Part shown: positions 36,026 to 45,045 of the stretch, piece after piece
Layout: every line of letters starts with the position of its first letter
Position numbering within the stretch: the first letter of the stretch is position 1
DNA from: an uncultured Porphyromonadaceae bacterium
Lineage (GTDB): Bacteria > Bacteroidota > Bacteroidia > Bacteroidales > Muribaculaceae
Length of the DNA stretch: 64,000 bases
Assembly: GCA_900550395.1 (NCBI GenBank)
Contig: URSD01000001.1
Coordinates: 62,001 to 126,000, forward strand
Direction of reading: 5' to 3'
Position numbers and translations under genes: made by a program
The notes under the pieces: model-generated
Told to the model about the DNA's origin: nothing
The model's input: only the letters and a program-made list of their open reading frames with translations
The model's database searches: none

Positions 36026-36664
36026 TTACTTCACGCGTATGAGCGTCAGGCCGTCGCGCAGGGGCAGGATCACGCGCTCTACGCGGGGGTCGGCCGCTAC
36101 GTGGTCGTTGAACTCCAGCAGGCCGCGCGTCTGCGGGTCGCGCTCACGGTCGGGGTGCAGTATCTTACCACTCCACAATGTATTGTCCGCGAGGATTATT
36201 CCTCCGGGGCTCATGCGCGGCACCAGTAGCTCATAGTATTGCACGTAACAGCGCTTGTTGGCGTCGATGAACGCCAGGTCCCACGGCGCCGGCAGCTGCG
36301 GCAGCACGTCCAGCGCGTCGCCCGTGTGCAGCACTATGCGTGCGCCGGGGTGAGGCGCGGCGAACAGTTCCTCCAGCTCGGGCTCCATCTCGTCGTCTAT
36401 CTCTATTGTGTGCAGTTCGCCGTCGGCGGCCATGCCCTCGGCCAGACACAGGGCCGAGTAGCCAGTGAATGTGCCCAGCTCCACCGCGCGCCGCGGCCGC
36501 GTCAGCGCCGAGAGCATGCGCAGGATGCGCCCCTGCGCATGGCCCGAGCACATGCGCGGATACACGTGACGCGCGTATGTGCGGCGCCACAGCGCGTGCA
36601 GTGCGGGCGGCTCCGCGTCGATGTGCGCCGCTATGTAGTCGTCAAGTTCTTCATCGTTGCTCAT
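36026..36664 (-). CDS. Class I SAM-dependent O-methyltransferase (CCoAOMT-like)
   Basis: 212 aa. Motif I is VELGTFTGYSALCLAEGM (about residues 60-77). ELHTIEIDDEMEPELEELF is motif II. WDLAFIDANKRCYVQYYELLVPRMSPGGIILADNTLWSG contains the metal-binding Asp/Asn residues of the family. Substrate unknown; relatives methylate small catechol-like compounds. The start at 36664 (MSNDEELDDY) is preferred over a TTG at 36673, which falls inside the -7 element. Convergent with the esterase, 2 bp apart. Confidence 0.92.
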   Translation of the reverse strand: MSNDEELDDYIAAHIDAEPPALHALWRRTYARHVYPRMCSGHAQGRILRMLSALTRPRRAVELGTFTGYSALCLAEGMAADGELHTIEIDDEMEPELEELFAAPHPGARIVLHTGDALDVLPQLPAPWDLAFIDANKRCYVQYYELLVPRMSPGGIILADNTLWSGKILHPDRERDPQTRGLLEFNDHVAADPRVERVILPLRDGLTLIRVK

Positions 36665-36670
36665 AATCCG

Positions 36671-36678
36671 CAAAGTTA
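36671..36678 (-). promoter_or_regulatory. -7 element of the O-methyltransferase gene
   Basis: TAACTTTG on the - strand, 6 bp before the ATG. Confidence 0.5.
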
Positions 36679-36723
36679 ATGTATTTTTACGCTCTGAAAG
36701 TACATGAATCTGAAAAATTGCGT

Positions 36724-36731
36724 TAAATTTG
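36724..36731 (+). promoter_or_regulatory. -7 element of the mannosyltransferase-like gene
   Basis: TAAATTTG, 29 bp before the ATG at 36761; it lies downstream of the alternative start at 36704 and so argues against it. Confidence 0.55.
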
Positions 36732-36760
36732 CAATCAGAACCATATCCAAGTCAGAAACA

Positions 36761-37525
36761 ATGGCAAGCAGCACCGACCGACGCGACAGCGTAGTGATAA
36801 TACCGATGTACAATGAGCGAGAGAATGCGGCGACAATCATCGACGCCGTGATGGAATTGCCGCACGGCTTCGACGTGCTCGTGATCGACGACAACTCGCC
36901 CGACGGCACTGCCGCCATCGTGCGCGAGAAGATGGCCCAGTACCCCGGCCGTGTGCTGCTCACCGAGCGCGCCGGCAAGCTCGGTCTCGGCACCGCCTAC
37001 ATCGAGGGCTTCCGCCGTGCGCTCGGCGCCGGTTACGACTATATCTTCGAGATGGATGCCGACTTCAGCCACAACCCCAAGGATCTGGAGCGCCTCTACA
37101 AGGCTTGCGCCGAGGATGGCGCCGACGTGGCCGTGGGCTCGCGCTATGTCACCGGCGTGAACGTCGTCAACTGGCCCATGGGGCGTGTGCTCATGTCCTA
37201 CTATGCCAGCAAGTACGTGCGCCTCGTCACGGGCATACCGATCCACGACACCACCGCCGGCTTCGTGTGCTACCGCCGCCGCGTGCTTGAGGCGTTCGAC
37301 CTCGACGCCATCCGTTTCAAGGGCTATGCCTTCCAGATAGAGATGAAATTCACGGCCCACTGCATGGGCTTCCGCGTGGTGGAGGTGCCTATCGTATTCG
37401 TGAACCGAGTGCTCGGCACTTCCAAGATGAACAGCTCCATCTTCGGCGAAGCCGTCTTCGGCGTCATCCGCTTGAAGTGGGACAGCCTGTTCCGGAAATA
37501 CCCTAAGAGAGAGTTAAAAAGTTAA
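36761..37525 (+). CDS. Polyprenol-phosphate mannosyltransferase-like GT2
   Basis: 254 aa. VVIIPMYNERENAATIIDAV, DVLVIDDNSPDGTAAIV and FEMDADFSHNPKDLERL (DxD) are the standard dolichol-phosphate mannose synthase motifs, and GYAFQIEMKFTAHCMGFRVVEVP is the C-terminal signature. No C-terminal membrane helices, so it is the soluble, membrane-associated type. It makes polyprenyl-P-mannose or a similar donor from a GDP-sugar. The stop codon and last codons lie in an 8-bp tandem repeat (37511-37558), so the extreme C terminus (RELKS) is repeat-derived. Confidence 0.9.
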   Translation: MASSTDRRDSVVIIPMYNERENAATIIDAVMELPHGFDVLVIDDNSPDGTAAIVREKMAQYPGRVLLTERAGKLGLGTAYIEGFRRALGAGYDYIFEMDADFSHNPKDLERLYKACAEDGADVAVGSRYVTGVNVVNWPMGRVLMSYYASKYVRLVTGIPIHDTTAGFVCYRRRVLEAFDLDAIRFKGYAFQIEMKFTAHCMGFRVVEVPIVFVNRVLGTSKMNSSIFGEAVFGVIRLKWDSLFRKYPKRELKS

Positions 37526-37558
37526 GGAGTTAAAGAGTTAAAGAGTTAAAGAGTTAAG
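37511..37558. repeat. Six tandem 8-bp repeats (GAGTTAAA)
   Basis: Units GAGTTAAA, AAGTTAAG, then three GAGTTAAA and a final GAGTTAAG. The first two units overlap the 3' end and stop codon of the preceding gene. Confidence 0.95.
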
Positions 37559-37615
37559 ATAATAGCTCGCCTATCTCTCACTTCTCACTCCACACTCCAC
37601 ACTGTGGGCTGCCCG

Positions 37616-38488
37616 CTACAGCTCTACGTTGAGGCGGAGGGTGCCGTCGCGCAGGGCGTTTTCAAAGAGCTGGCGGCGCACAGTGGCGTTAAAGCTGCGG
37701 CGGCGTTCGGTCAGCAGGCGCTCCTCTATCATGGGGCGCGCGGCCTCCTGCGGCATGGGACTGCCGGCGGGGAGCACGTCGGAGATTTCGAGCAGATAGG
37801 TGAAGCCGCCGAGCGATACGTCCAGATTGCGGTGCGAGCGCACATAGTCGGCCGGCACGGGGCCAAAGTCGTAGGGGATGCGCGCCTCCACCTGTTCCCA
37901 GTCTATCCAGCGGTCGCGGAAATAGTCATAATGGATTGCCGAGCCGAGTACGGCTTTCTCGAGACGGTCGATGTCATCGGGCCGCGTGGAACGGTACAGC
38001 CGCCGTATCGCCGGCAGCTCCGGCGCGTCGTCGGGCAGCTTGACGTAGACGCCGCGTATCAGCGGCCGTTGCAGCACGAAGTCGGCGCTGTGGCGTTCGT
38101 AATAGGCTGCCACGGTGCTGTCGCTGAACTGAGTGTTGCCCTCGGCCTCGGCGAACATCATGTCGCGGTAGCTCTGCATGATTAGGTCGCGGCGGTAGCG
38201 TGCCGTCAGGCGGTCTATTTCCTCCATGTCCACCTGTCCGGCGGCCACGTCCTCCGCCAGACGTGTTTCCACCCAGTTGCGTATGTAGGCATGGGCCAGG
38301 TGTGTGCTGTCGTCGGGCGATAGGCCTGCGGGGAGTGCGGCGGTCAGCTCGGCATGCGTCAGCGACTCGTCGCCTATGCCCGCAATCTCGCCGGCCGTGG
38401 CGGCGTTGCCGTCGCTGTGGCGGCATCCTGCGGACAGCAGCATGGCGGCAACGGTTGCCGCAGTGGCGAATCGCCGGGAGGTGCGCAC
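37616..38488 (-). CDS. Lipoprotein, SurA/PPIase-associated (no rotamase domain)
   Basis: 290 aa. Lipoprotein signal with MLLSAGC (Cys22). It is largely helical, with the parvulin-chaperone N-terminal pattern (LAHAYIRNWVETRLAEDVAAGQVDMEEIDRL) and a C-terminal helical end. I see no rotamase motif, so it is probably a chaperone-like partner. It starts 1 bp after the stop of the two-rotamase PPIase gene, so the two are co-translated and likely act together on outer-membrane or surface proteins in the periplasm. Confidence 0.75.
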   Translation of the reverse strand: MRTSRRFATAATVAAMLLSAGCRHSDGNAATAGEIAGIGDESLTHAELTAALPAGLSPDDSTHLAHAYIRNWVETRLAEDVAAGQVDMEEIDRLTARYRRDLIMQSYRDMMFAEAEGNTQFSDSTVAAYYERHSADFVLQRPLIRGVYVKLPDDAPELPAIRRLYRSTRPDDIDRLEKAVLGSAIHYDYFRDRWIDWEQVEARIPYDFGPVPADYVRSHRNLDVSLGGFTYLLEISDVLPAGSPMPQEAARPMIEERLLTERRRSFNATVRRQLFENALRDGTLRLNVEL

Positions 38489-38489
38489 G

Positions 38490-40391
38490 TCAGAATGCCT
38501 TTTTGAGGAGCTTGCGGTTGATCTTCACGGTGTAGCGCTTGTGCAGCTGTTTCAGCCACTCGGCCTCGAGGGCGGCCTGATAGTCGGCCACCACGGCGGC
38601 GCGCACGTCGTCCGGCGTCTCGGGAGCGTCAATCACCTTGCCGCCGAAGGCAGCATAGTGTTCCCAGTTCTTGCTCTTTGCCTCGGGAGCAGGCGCTCCG
38701 AATCCGAGATAGTCGGTGACGGCGTTCTCGCCCTTGGCGGCAATCACGCGTTCCACCTTTATCTTGCGGCCGAATTCCTTCTGCATGGCGGCAGTGAAAG
38801 CTGCGGGCGTGGCGGCGTTGAGCGTGGCGGCATATTCAAGAGCCTTCTGCAGGTCGGCGTCGCTGCCGGCAAATATCACGTAGCTCTTGAAGCGAGGCGC
38901 ATCCCAGGCGTATTTGTCGCGGTTGGCCTCGAAGAATGCGTTCAGGCCCTCGGTATCCTTGGCGGCACGTTCCCACACCTTGGTGTTGGCGATGTCGAAG
39001 AGCAGGATGCCGTCGCGGTATTCGTTGACGAGGTTGCGGTAGTCGGGATTCTCGGTCATGAGGCGGTCGCGGGCAGCATCCACGGCTTTCTGACGCATGG
39101 CTGCTGTTGCGGCGTTGCGCAGGGCCTTGGCACCGGCCGAGGCGTCCACGCCTGCAAGGCCCGGGGCTATTGCCGAGAAGGGCACCTTTTCGCCGCCAAG
39201 TGTGAAGGCCGTCAGGCCGGCGAATGCGGGCGTGCGCAGCAGCGAGTCGAGGGCGCCGGAGGCGGGCAGCGCGGCGGCCACGCGGCTGATGGCGTTGTCG
39301 TCGATGCGGCCGTCCAGACGGGCTACCTCGCGCTCGGCGAAGACGCGCTCGGGGGCGTTGGCGCGCTCGTCGCGCTCCATTGCTTTCGTGATTACGGGGC
39401 GCAGCTCGTCGAGGGTGCGGTTCTTGCGTGTGCCCTGCTTATAGATGATGTGCCAGCCGAAGTCGGTCTTGAAGGGTGCGGAGACGGTGCTGTCGGGCAT
39501 GGCGAAGGCTATGCTGTCGAAGGGCTGCACCATCATGCCGCGGCCGAACCATCCCAGGTCGCCGCCGCGGCGTCCCGAGCCGGGGTCCTGCGAGTGCTTG
39601 CGGGCCAGGTCGGCGAACGCGTCGGGGTTGGCTGTCGCTATGGCGTATATGGAGTCGATGACGGTGCGGGCCGTGGCGGCTTCGGCGTCGCTCACGCCGC
39701 GGGTTACGCGCAGAATGTGCGCTGCATGCACCTCTCCCTGCGCCGGCTGTCGGCTCTCCACACGTATCAGATGCCATCCGAAGCCGCTGTTGACGGGCTC
39801 GGAAATCTGCTCTGCGGGAGTGTCGTAGGCGGCTTTCTCGAATGCCCAGGGGAAGTGGCCTGGCGTCACGGCGCCCATGCGTCCGCCGCGCCCCGACGAG
39901 TAGCGGTCGGTACTGAAGCGGCGCGCCGCGTCCTCAAATCCCAGTTTGCCGGCCGTGATGACGGTGCGCAGCGAGTCGGCCTGCCGGTGTCCTGCCTCTG
40001 TGGCGGGCAGCATGATGTGGCTCACCTGCACTTGGTCGGCATAGTGGCTGTAGGCTTCCTGCATGAGGCTGTCGGCCACGGCGTTGTCGCGCAGATAGGG
40101 CTTGGCGAGTTCGTCGCGGTACTGCGTGTATTCCGTGCGGAACGTGGCCGTGGTGTCGATGCCGGCAGCCTCGGCGTCGGCCACCTTCAGCTTATAGTCC
40201 ACGAACATGTCGACGTAGCGGTCGATGGTCAGAGGCTCCAGCTGCTGGTTGTTGTTCTTGTTATAGAGATATTTGAACTCGCTGAGTCTCACGTCCTTGC
40301 CGGCGACAGTCATCAGCACCGGGTCCTTGTCGGCAGCGGAGGAGCATACTGCGCATGCGATGCCGATACAGCATAGGATATGCTTTTTCAT
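38490..40391 (-). CDS. Periplasmic peptidyl-prolyl isomerase with two parvulin domains
   Basis: 633 aa. Signal peptide MKKHILCCIGIACAVCSSAA. Two rotamase domains lie at about residues 121-215 (VSHIMLPATEAGHRQADSL..GFGWHLIRV) and about 225-325 (AHILRVTRGVSDAEAATA..DFGWHIIYK). Helical SurA-like regions lie on both sides. It assists folding of outer-membrane and secreted proteins, fitting the many T9SS cargo genes nearby. The start is set by the signal peptide; the frame extends upstream to 40535 without reason to use it. Confidence 0.92.
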   Translation of the reverse strand: MKKHILCCIGIACAVCSSAADKDPVLMTVAGKDVRLSEFKYLYNKNNNQQLEPLTIDRYVDMFVDYKLKVADAEAAGIDTTATFRTEYTQYRDELAKPYLRDNAVADSLMQEAYSHYADQVQVSHIMLPATEAGHRQADSLRTVITAGKLGFEDAARRFSTDRYSSGRGGRMGAVTPGHFPWAFEKAAYDTPAEQISEPVNSGFGWHLIRVESRQPAQGEVHAAHILRVTRGVSDAEAATARTVIDSIYAIATANPDAFADLARKHSQDPGSGRRGGDLGWFGRGMMVQPFDSIAFAMPDSTVSAPFKTDFGWHIIYKQGTRKNRTLDELRPVITKAMERDERANAPERVFAEREVARLDGRIDDNAISRVAAALPASGALDSLLRTPAFAGLTAFTLGGEKVPFSAIAPGLAGVDASAGAKALRNAATAAMRQKAVDAARDRLMTENPDYRNLVNEYRDGILLFDIANTKVWERAAKDTEGLNAFFEANRDKYAWDAPRFKSYVIFAGSDADLQKALEYAATLNAATPAAFTAAMQKEFGRKIKVERVIAAKGENAVTDYLGFGAPAPEAKSKNWEHYAAFGGKVIDAPETPDDVRAAVVADYQAALEAEWLKQLHKRYTVKINRKLLKKAF

Positions 40392-40444
40392 TGCGTAGGG
40401 ATTTGATTTTCTGCTATAATAACGCGCGAGGTCGCCTTTTATTG

Positions 40445-41143
40445 TCAAAACGGCTTCTTGGGCTTCGTGGCCTGGAAGTCCTTGAGGTATTCGGGAGTGC
40501 TGTAGGCCAGGTCGAGGAACTCGCGTCGGCTCCACTTCAGCTCGGCCAGGGCTACCATGTCGACGGCCAGCGGCTGCACCTCGGGCACGAACACGGCGCC
40601 CGGTCGCTCCTCCAGCAGGGGCCTCGCTTTGTCGCTGCCGTTGCCGAAGAACAGCACCGGGCGACCCGTGTCGGTCAGCTCCCGGTAGCTGTCGGCGTCC
40701 AGAATCAGCGGCTGCGGCTGCATCAGCGGCGTCAGGGCGAAGTCGTAGGCCGCCGTGTACACCTCCATGCGTCGTGCGTCGATCATCGGCACGAAGATGG
40801 CCTTCGGGTCGATGTCGAGGGTCGAGAACATCACGCGCGTAGCCAGGAGCTCCAGCGTGCTTATGCCTATCAGCGGCACATCCAGGGCGTAGGCCAGACC
40901 CTTGGCCTCGCTGAGCCCGATGCGCAGGCCCGTGTAGCTGCCCGGGCCGAGGCTCACGGCCACGGCGTCAAGGCGCATCTCGTGGTCGGCGGCGAAGTCG
41001 AGGCAGTGCTTCACGTAGCCGCTGATGAGCGCCGCGTGGTTGCGGCCCCCGAAGTCCTCGTCGTGCATCAGTATCTGCCCTTCGGCCGTCAGGGCCGCCG
41101 AGCACACGTCGGCCGATGTCTCTATGTTCAGTATTACAGCCAT
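40445..41143 (-). CDS. tsaB: tRNA N6-threonylcarbamoyladenosine biosynthesis protein TsaB
   Basis: 232 aa ASKHA-fold protein. ILNIETSADVCSAALTAEGQ, the degenerate metal-site HAALISGYVKHCL, and VSLGPGSYTGLRIGLSEAKGLAYAL are diagnostic. It partners TsaD and TsaE in making t6A on ANN-decoding tRNAs. It overlaps the end of hisS by 10 bp on the same strand, a tRNA-function operon. Confidence 0.96.
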   Translation of the reverse strand: MAVILNIETSADVCSAALTAEGQILMHDEDFGGRNHAALISGYVKHCLDFAADHEMRLDAVAVSLGPGSYTGLRIGLSEAKGLAYALDVPLIGISTLELLATRVMFSTLDIDPKAIFVPMIDARRMEVYTAAYDFALTPLMQPQPLILDADSYRELTDTGRPVLFFGNGSDKARPLLEERPGAVFVPEVQPLAVDMVALAELKWSRREFLDLAYSTPEYLKDFQATKPKKPF

Positions 41144-42492
41144 TTTTCCATCTCCTCGGCGCGGACGCGCTGCTGCTCGCCCGTAGCCATGTTCTTGAGG
41201 GTCACGGTGCCGTCGGCCATCTCCTCCTCGCCTATGATGGCTACGAAGGGGATGTGCAGGGCGTCGGCGTAGCCCATCTGTTTCTTCATCTTTGCGGCGT
41301 CGGGATACACCTCGGCGGGGATGTCGAGGCGGCGCAGGCGCATGGCGGCGCGCAGCGACGCCTCAGCTTCCTTCTGCCCCATGTTCAGGAATATCACCCG
41401 CGTGGAGTTCTGCGCCTCGGCGGGGTAGAGGTCGAGGGCGTTGAGCACGTCGTAGATGCGGTCGGCGCCGAAGCTGATGCCCACGCCCGAGAGGCCCGGC
41501 ATGCCGAAGACGCCCGTAAGGTTGTCGTAGCGTCCGCCGCCCGTGATGCTGCCGATGGCTACGTCGCGGGCCTTCACCTCGATGATGGTGCCCGTGTAGT
41601 AGTTCAGGCCGCGGGCCAGGGCCACGTCCAGCTCCAGCTCGGCGCGCAGGCCCGTGGCGCGCAGGCCGTCGGTCACCTCGCGCAGCTCCCTGACGCCGAG
41701 CGCGCCCGTAGGATTGTCCGCTAACAGTGCGTCCAGTGCGTCCAGGCGTTCCTCCAGGGTGCCGCCTATCGCCAGGATGGGGCGCAGCGCGTCGATGGCG
41801 CCGCAGTCCAGGCCGCGCTCGGCCAGCTCGGCGCATACGTTGTCCATGCCTATCTTGTCAATCTTGTCGATGGCCGTGGTGATGTCTATCAGCTTGTCAG
41901 GCGCGCCTATGTGCTCGGCTATGCCGGCCAGCACCTTGCGGTTGTTGAGCTTGATGGTGATGCGTATGCCCAGGCGTGCGAACACCTCGTCCACCAGGCT
42001 CAGCAGCTCCACCTCGTTGAGCAGCGAGTCGCTGCCCACCACGTCGGCGTCGCACTGGTAGAACTCGCGGTAGCGGCCCTTCTGCGGACGGTCGGCGCGC
42101 CATACGGGCTGAATCTGATAGCGCTTGAAGGGCATCTGCAATTCGTTGCGGTGCTGCACCACGAAGCGGGCGAAGGGCACCGTCAGGTCGTAGCGCAGGC
42201 CTTTCTCGCACACCTTCGCGGCCAGACGGGCAGCCTCGCCGCCGCTGAGCGCCTCCGGCTCCAGGCCGGCGCACCAGTCGCCACTGTTCAGAATCTTGAA
42301 CAGCAGTTTGTCGCCCTCCTCGCCGTATTTGCCCATCAGCGTAGAGAGGTTTTCCATCGCCGGAGTCTCGATGGGCCGGAAGCCGTAAAGGCGGAACACA
42401 CTGCGGATTGTATCGAAAATATAGTTGCGGCGTGCCATTTCGGCTGCGCCGAAGTCTCGCGTACCTTTAGGTATCGACGGTTTCTGTGCCAT
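41134..42492 (-). CDS. hisS: Histidyl-tRNA synthetase
   Basis: 452 aa class II aaRS. PKGTRDFGAAEMARRNYIF opens the protein. Motif 2 is KRYQIQPVWRADRPQKGRYREFYQCDADVVG, and ARGLNYYTGTIIEVKA is the histidine-binding loop. Motif 3 is GISFGADRIYDVL, and a C-terminal anticodon-binding domain of about 100 aa follows. Full length. Its promoter is complete (42513-42544). Confidence 0.97.
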   Translation of the reverse strand: MAQKPSIPKGTRDFGAAEMARRNYIFDTIRSVFRLYGFRPIETPAMENLSTLMGKYGEEGDKLLFKILNSGDWCAGLEPEALSGGEAARLAAKVCEKGLRYDLTVPFARFVVQHRNELQMPFKRYQIQPVWRADRPQKGRYREFYQCDADVVGSDSLLNEVELLSLVDEVFARLGIRITIKLNNRKVLAGIAEHIGAPDKLIDITTAIDKIDKIGMDNVCAELAERGLDCGAIDALRPILAIGGTLEERLDALDALLADNPTGALGVRELREVTDGLRATGLRAELELDVALARGLNYYTGTIIEVKARDVAIGSITGGGRYDNLTGVFGMPGLSGVGISFGADRIYDVLNALDLYPAEAQNSTRVIFLNMGQKEAEASLRAAMRLRRLDIPAEVYPDAAKMKKQMGYADALHIPFVAIIGEEEMADGTVTLKNMATGEQQRVRAEEMEKWL

Positions 42493-42512
42493 AGTCGTTG
42501 AATTTCAGATTG

Positions 42513-42544
42513 CAAAATTACTCATTTTGCTGAATATATGCAAA
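42513..42544 (-). promoter_or_regulatory. Promoter of hisS-tsaB
   Basis: On the - strand TTTG (42544-42541), 20 bp, TAATTTTG (42520-42513); the ATG is 20 bp further on. Confidence 0.7.
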
Positions 42545-42606
42545 GCAAGCCGCAGGATGAGGCAATTATGGCGCAAGAGATACAAAAATAGAGAGTTTTT
42601 ATTATG

Positions 42607-42769
42607 GAGGGTGTTATCGATACAAAAATACAGAAATCACAAAAATAACAGAGTTAAATTTTTAGATGGCAGGGAAGGGGAGAGATACAGAGAGACATAA
42701 GGTCATAAGCGACAAAAAATAAATATGTTATTTCTGTGATTTCTGTATTTTTGTTTCGATAACACCCTC
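42607..42769. repeat. Long inverted repeat, member of a local repeat family
   Basis: Arms 42607-42650 and 42726-42769 are 44 bp long with two mismatches; each contains GTTATCGA..CAAAAATACAG. The 75-bp centre includes CATAAGGTCATAAGCGAC. Related copies lie at 45202-45423 in the other orientation. No ORF inside. Confidence 0.92.
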
Positions 42770-42998
42770 ATCCCCTCTTACCTATACACTCTCAACTATC
42801 AACTCTCCAATAAAAAACCGCATCGCCGGACACTCACGTGCTCGGCGATGCTTTTCAATAAACAACATTCTTAACCCTTTCGGGCAAGATTTTTCTTTCA
42901 GAGTTGATAGTTGATAGGGGATAGGTAAGAGGAGGTCTGACGGCCTGCGGGTGCGCCCGCACCCTCTTACCTCTAAACTCTCAACTATAAACTAAACA
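42770..42998. other. Intergenic region with further inverted repeats
   Basis: Around the terminator at 42820-42851, sequences of the type CTTACCTATA..CTCAACTATCAACTCT (42777-42808) recur inverted at 42899-42930. AGGTAAGAG (42923) recurs inverted as TCTTACCT at 42965-42972 around a GGGTGCG/CGCACCC hairpin. No gene is visible. Confidence 0.6.
42820..42851 (-). terminator. Terminator of the 42999-44918 cargo gene
   Basis: 9-bp stem GCATCGCCG/CGGCGATGC with a 14-nt loop. The - strand continues GGTTTTTTATT; the + strand has TTTTC, so it may work both ways. Confidence 0.7.
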
Positions 42999-44918
42999 TC
43001 AGAAGCGCACCTTAACGGCCTTGCCGCCCTGACGCTTGATATAGAGCTGACCGGCCTCGGGCTGAGCCACGCGCAGGCCCTGCATGTTGTAGTATTCGGC
43101 CTCGCCTTCGACCTCAACCGTCACGTCCTCGATGCCGGTGGTGGTGATATCCTTTGCCTCTGCGGCTTTGGAGAAGAGTTCTGTGCCGTTGAGGGTGGCA
43201 CGTACTGTCACAGCGGGAGTAGCAATGCCCTTCAGGCTCTCATGAGTGGCCTTCTTCTCCTTCGTGAACACGGTGGAGTTGGCATTTGCACGGGCCGGAG
43301 CTGCACTTGCCTCATGCTTAACCTCCTCAAAGGTCAGGTCGTGACCGTCCACAATAATATCCACCTTGACATTGTGCTTCTCGGCAACATAGTTGGCTAC
43401 ACTGAACGAATACTTCACAGTCAGCACACCGGCCGAAGTTCCGTGCTTTACGATGATGGCTGCATCGCCGTCAAGTGTGGGCGGGAGCATAGCGTATTTA
43501 ACCGTGATGGAGTTCAATTCAACTTTACCGTCAGAACCACGGCTAAACTTTACAGCAGATTTTTGTGTTCCGTTATTTTCCCAATTACCATTACTTAAAG
43601 TTCCGTAATCGGAAGATGCGGCTGAACTATTGCCGTTGAAGTTAATTGACTCAATGTAATATCCCTCGGGAACTGATATTGTGAAAGTAGCACCACTCAT
43701 AACGCGAAGTTGATCGCCGGCACTTGCGCCCCAAAGTCGGAAATTCCCGGTAAAGTTGATTTTAACAATGCCCTCGGATATTTCAGTCAAAGTAGGTTCA
43801 TAGTCAGAACCTGCTGTAAAGCGTGTGAGGCCATAATTCTTTTCATTGAAATTGAATGTAGCCTCCGTAGCTTCCTCGACAGTTACAGTGATTTCCTTTT
43901 CTGCCATGAGTGTCTCGATATTGCCGGTTGAAGGATTGCGTCCTTCGATGCTTGCAAGGGCATAGAATGTGAGCTGAGTGCCGACGGCCTCAGTAATGGT
44001 GTAGCTTGTGCCAGTGATGGGTGTACCGTTGACAGTCCATTCAATTTCAGCACCTTCGCAGGATACTGTCACACCCTGACCTGCGTAAACCTTGGCGCCG
44101 TCTTCAACGCTGAATATGGGTTCGGGGCATACAGTAGGATACTTCTTAAGCAGCTTTACGGTCTTGCTTACGGTGTTCTCAGAGGTAGCCTTTACGGTAA
44201 GCACTACGTCTTTCTCGCCGGTGTAGGTGTATTCGTTGCCCTCTATATCCTCGCCGCCGTCAACGCTGTAGGAGTAGGTGATGTCTGCATTCGTATTGTC
44301 GGTGTTGTAGCTGAAAGTAACTTTGGCGTTGGCGTCAAGTTCTTTTTCGCTTTCGATTGTCTCCTCGCCTGTCTTGACTACGAGATTGGCTTCATCAAGC
44401 GTGACTTTTTCTTTAGTTAGATTTTCAGCAAATGTTAGTACAGCGGTAGAGAACGAATACTGTTTGGAACGGTCAGTAGGTTCAATTTTAATTTTTGCAT
44501 TAGCTTTCTGTACAGTTGCAGGAATATCAAGCGAGCCATTGGCTGCAGAAATGTTACCAGCCTTTACATTATCTATATAGACAATGAAAGTTGAAGCAGC
44601 CGTACCATTGGGTGAGTTGGTGAGTGCTATTTTCGTCAGTGTGTATGTCTCATTGAAGCCGGATATCTCAATGTATGAATCCGACGCATTTTTAACAAAT
44701 GCTATGTAGCCGACTTCCTTGCTCTTTTGTCTAAAAGTTTTGAGCATTGTCAGGGTATACCCATTGAAAGTATAATCTGTTGCTGTGCTGGGGGCATTGT
44801 TTGAAGAACTCGGAAGTCCAGAGAGGGCCGATGGTTTGAAGTCGAAAGTAACATCGACCGCCTGCGCTGCCAGCCCGAGGGTGAAGAGCAGCAGGAGTGT
44901 GAGTAGAAGTTTTTTCAT
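42999..44918 (-). CDS. Secreted multi-domain beta protein with T9SS tail
   Basis: 639 aa. Signal peptide MKKLLLTLLLLFTLGLAAQA. Several Ig-like or beta-sandwich modules follow, including FDFKPSALSGLPSS.. at the N terminus and EPIFSVEDGAKVYAGQGVTVSC in the middle. The FNFNEKNYGLTRFTAGSDYEP segment starts a second large module resembling the N-terminal one. Tail AEYYNMQGLRVAQPEAG.LYIKRQGGKAVKVRF is the same short T9SS signal type as in the 30891-32009 gene. No enzyme motif seen; probably a surface adhesin-like protein. The start is set by the signal peptide; the longer frame to 45011 runs through the leader terminator. Confidence 0.85.
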   Translation of the reverse strand: MKKLLLTLLLLFTLGLAAQAVDVTFDFKPSALSGLPSSSNNAPSTATDYTFNGYTLTMLKTFRQKSKEVGYIAFVKNASDSYIEISGFNETYTLTKIALTNSPNGTAASTFIVYIDNVKAGNISAANGSLDIPATVQKANAKIKIEPTDRSKQYSFSTAVLTFAENLTKEKVTLDEANLVVKTGEETIESEKELDANAKVTFSYNTDNTNADITYSYSVDGGEDIEGNEYTYTGEKDVVLTVKATSENTVSKTVKLLKKYPTVCPEPIFSVEDGAKVYAGQGVTVSCEGAEIEWTVNGTPITGTSYTITEAVGTQLTFYALASIEGRNPSTGNIETLMAEKEITVTVEEATEATFNFNEKNYGLTRFTAGSDYEPTLTEISEGIVKINFTGNFRLWGASAGDQLRVMSGATFTISVPEGYYIESINFNGNSSAASSDYGTLSNGNWENNGTQKSAVKFSRGSDGKVELNSITVKYAMLPPTLDGDAAIIVKHGTSAGVLTVKYSFSVANYVAEKHNVKVDIIVDGHDLTFEEVKHEASAAPARANANSTVFTKEKKATHESLKGIATPAVTVRATLNGTELFSKAAEAKDITTTGIEDVTVEVEGEAEYYNMQGLRVAQPEAGQLYIKRQGGKAVKVRF

Positions 44919-44963
44919 AAGTAAATGTGGTTTATGATTGGTTAGTGTATGTGCATGAAAAAG

Positions 44964-45000
44964 CACGCTCCGGCTGTGCGGAGCGCACAATCGGAGCGTG
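44964..45000 (-). terminator. Intrinsic terminator in the leader of the cargo gene
   Basis: On the - strand a near-perfect stem: CACGCTCCG/CGGAGCGTG outside and TGTGCG/CGCACA inside, with a GAG/CTC loop. It is followed by TTTTT (44962-44958). It sits between the promoter (45137) and the ATG at 44918, 40 bp before the start codon. Confidence 0.7.
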
Positions 45001-45045
45001 TGATATGGCATTCCTCTACCGCAGTAGAGTGAAATTGGCTGCTAA

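Noticed and set aside
37511..37558. Possible CRISPR or iteron array
   Set aside because: Units are contiguous 8-mers without spacers and there is no replication gene nearby.
38304..40376. 690-codon + strand frame over the PPIase pair
   Set aside because: Mirror of two - strand genes with signal peptides and rotamase domains.
42607..42769. Possible CRISPR array
   Set aside because: Repeats are inverted pairs, not regularly spaced direct repeats, and no cas genes are present.
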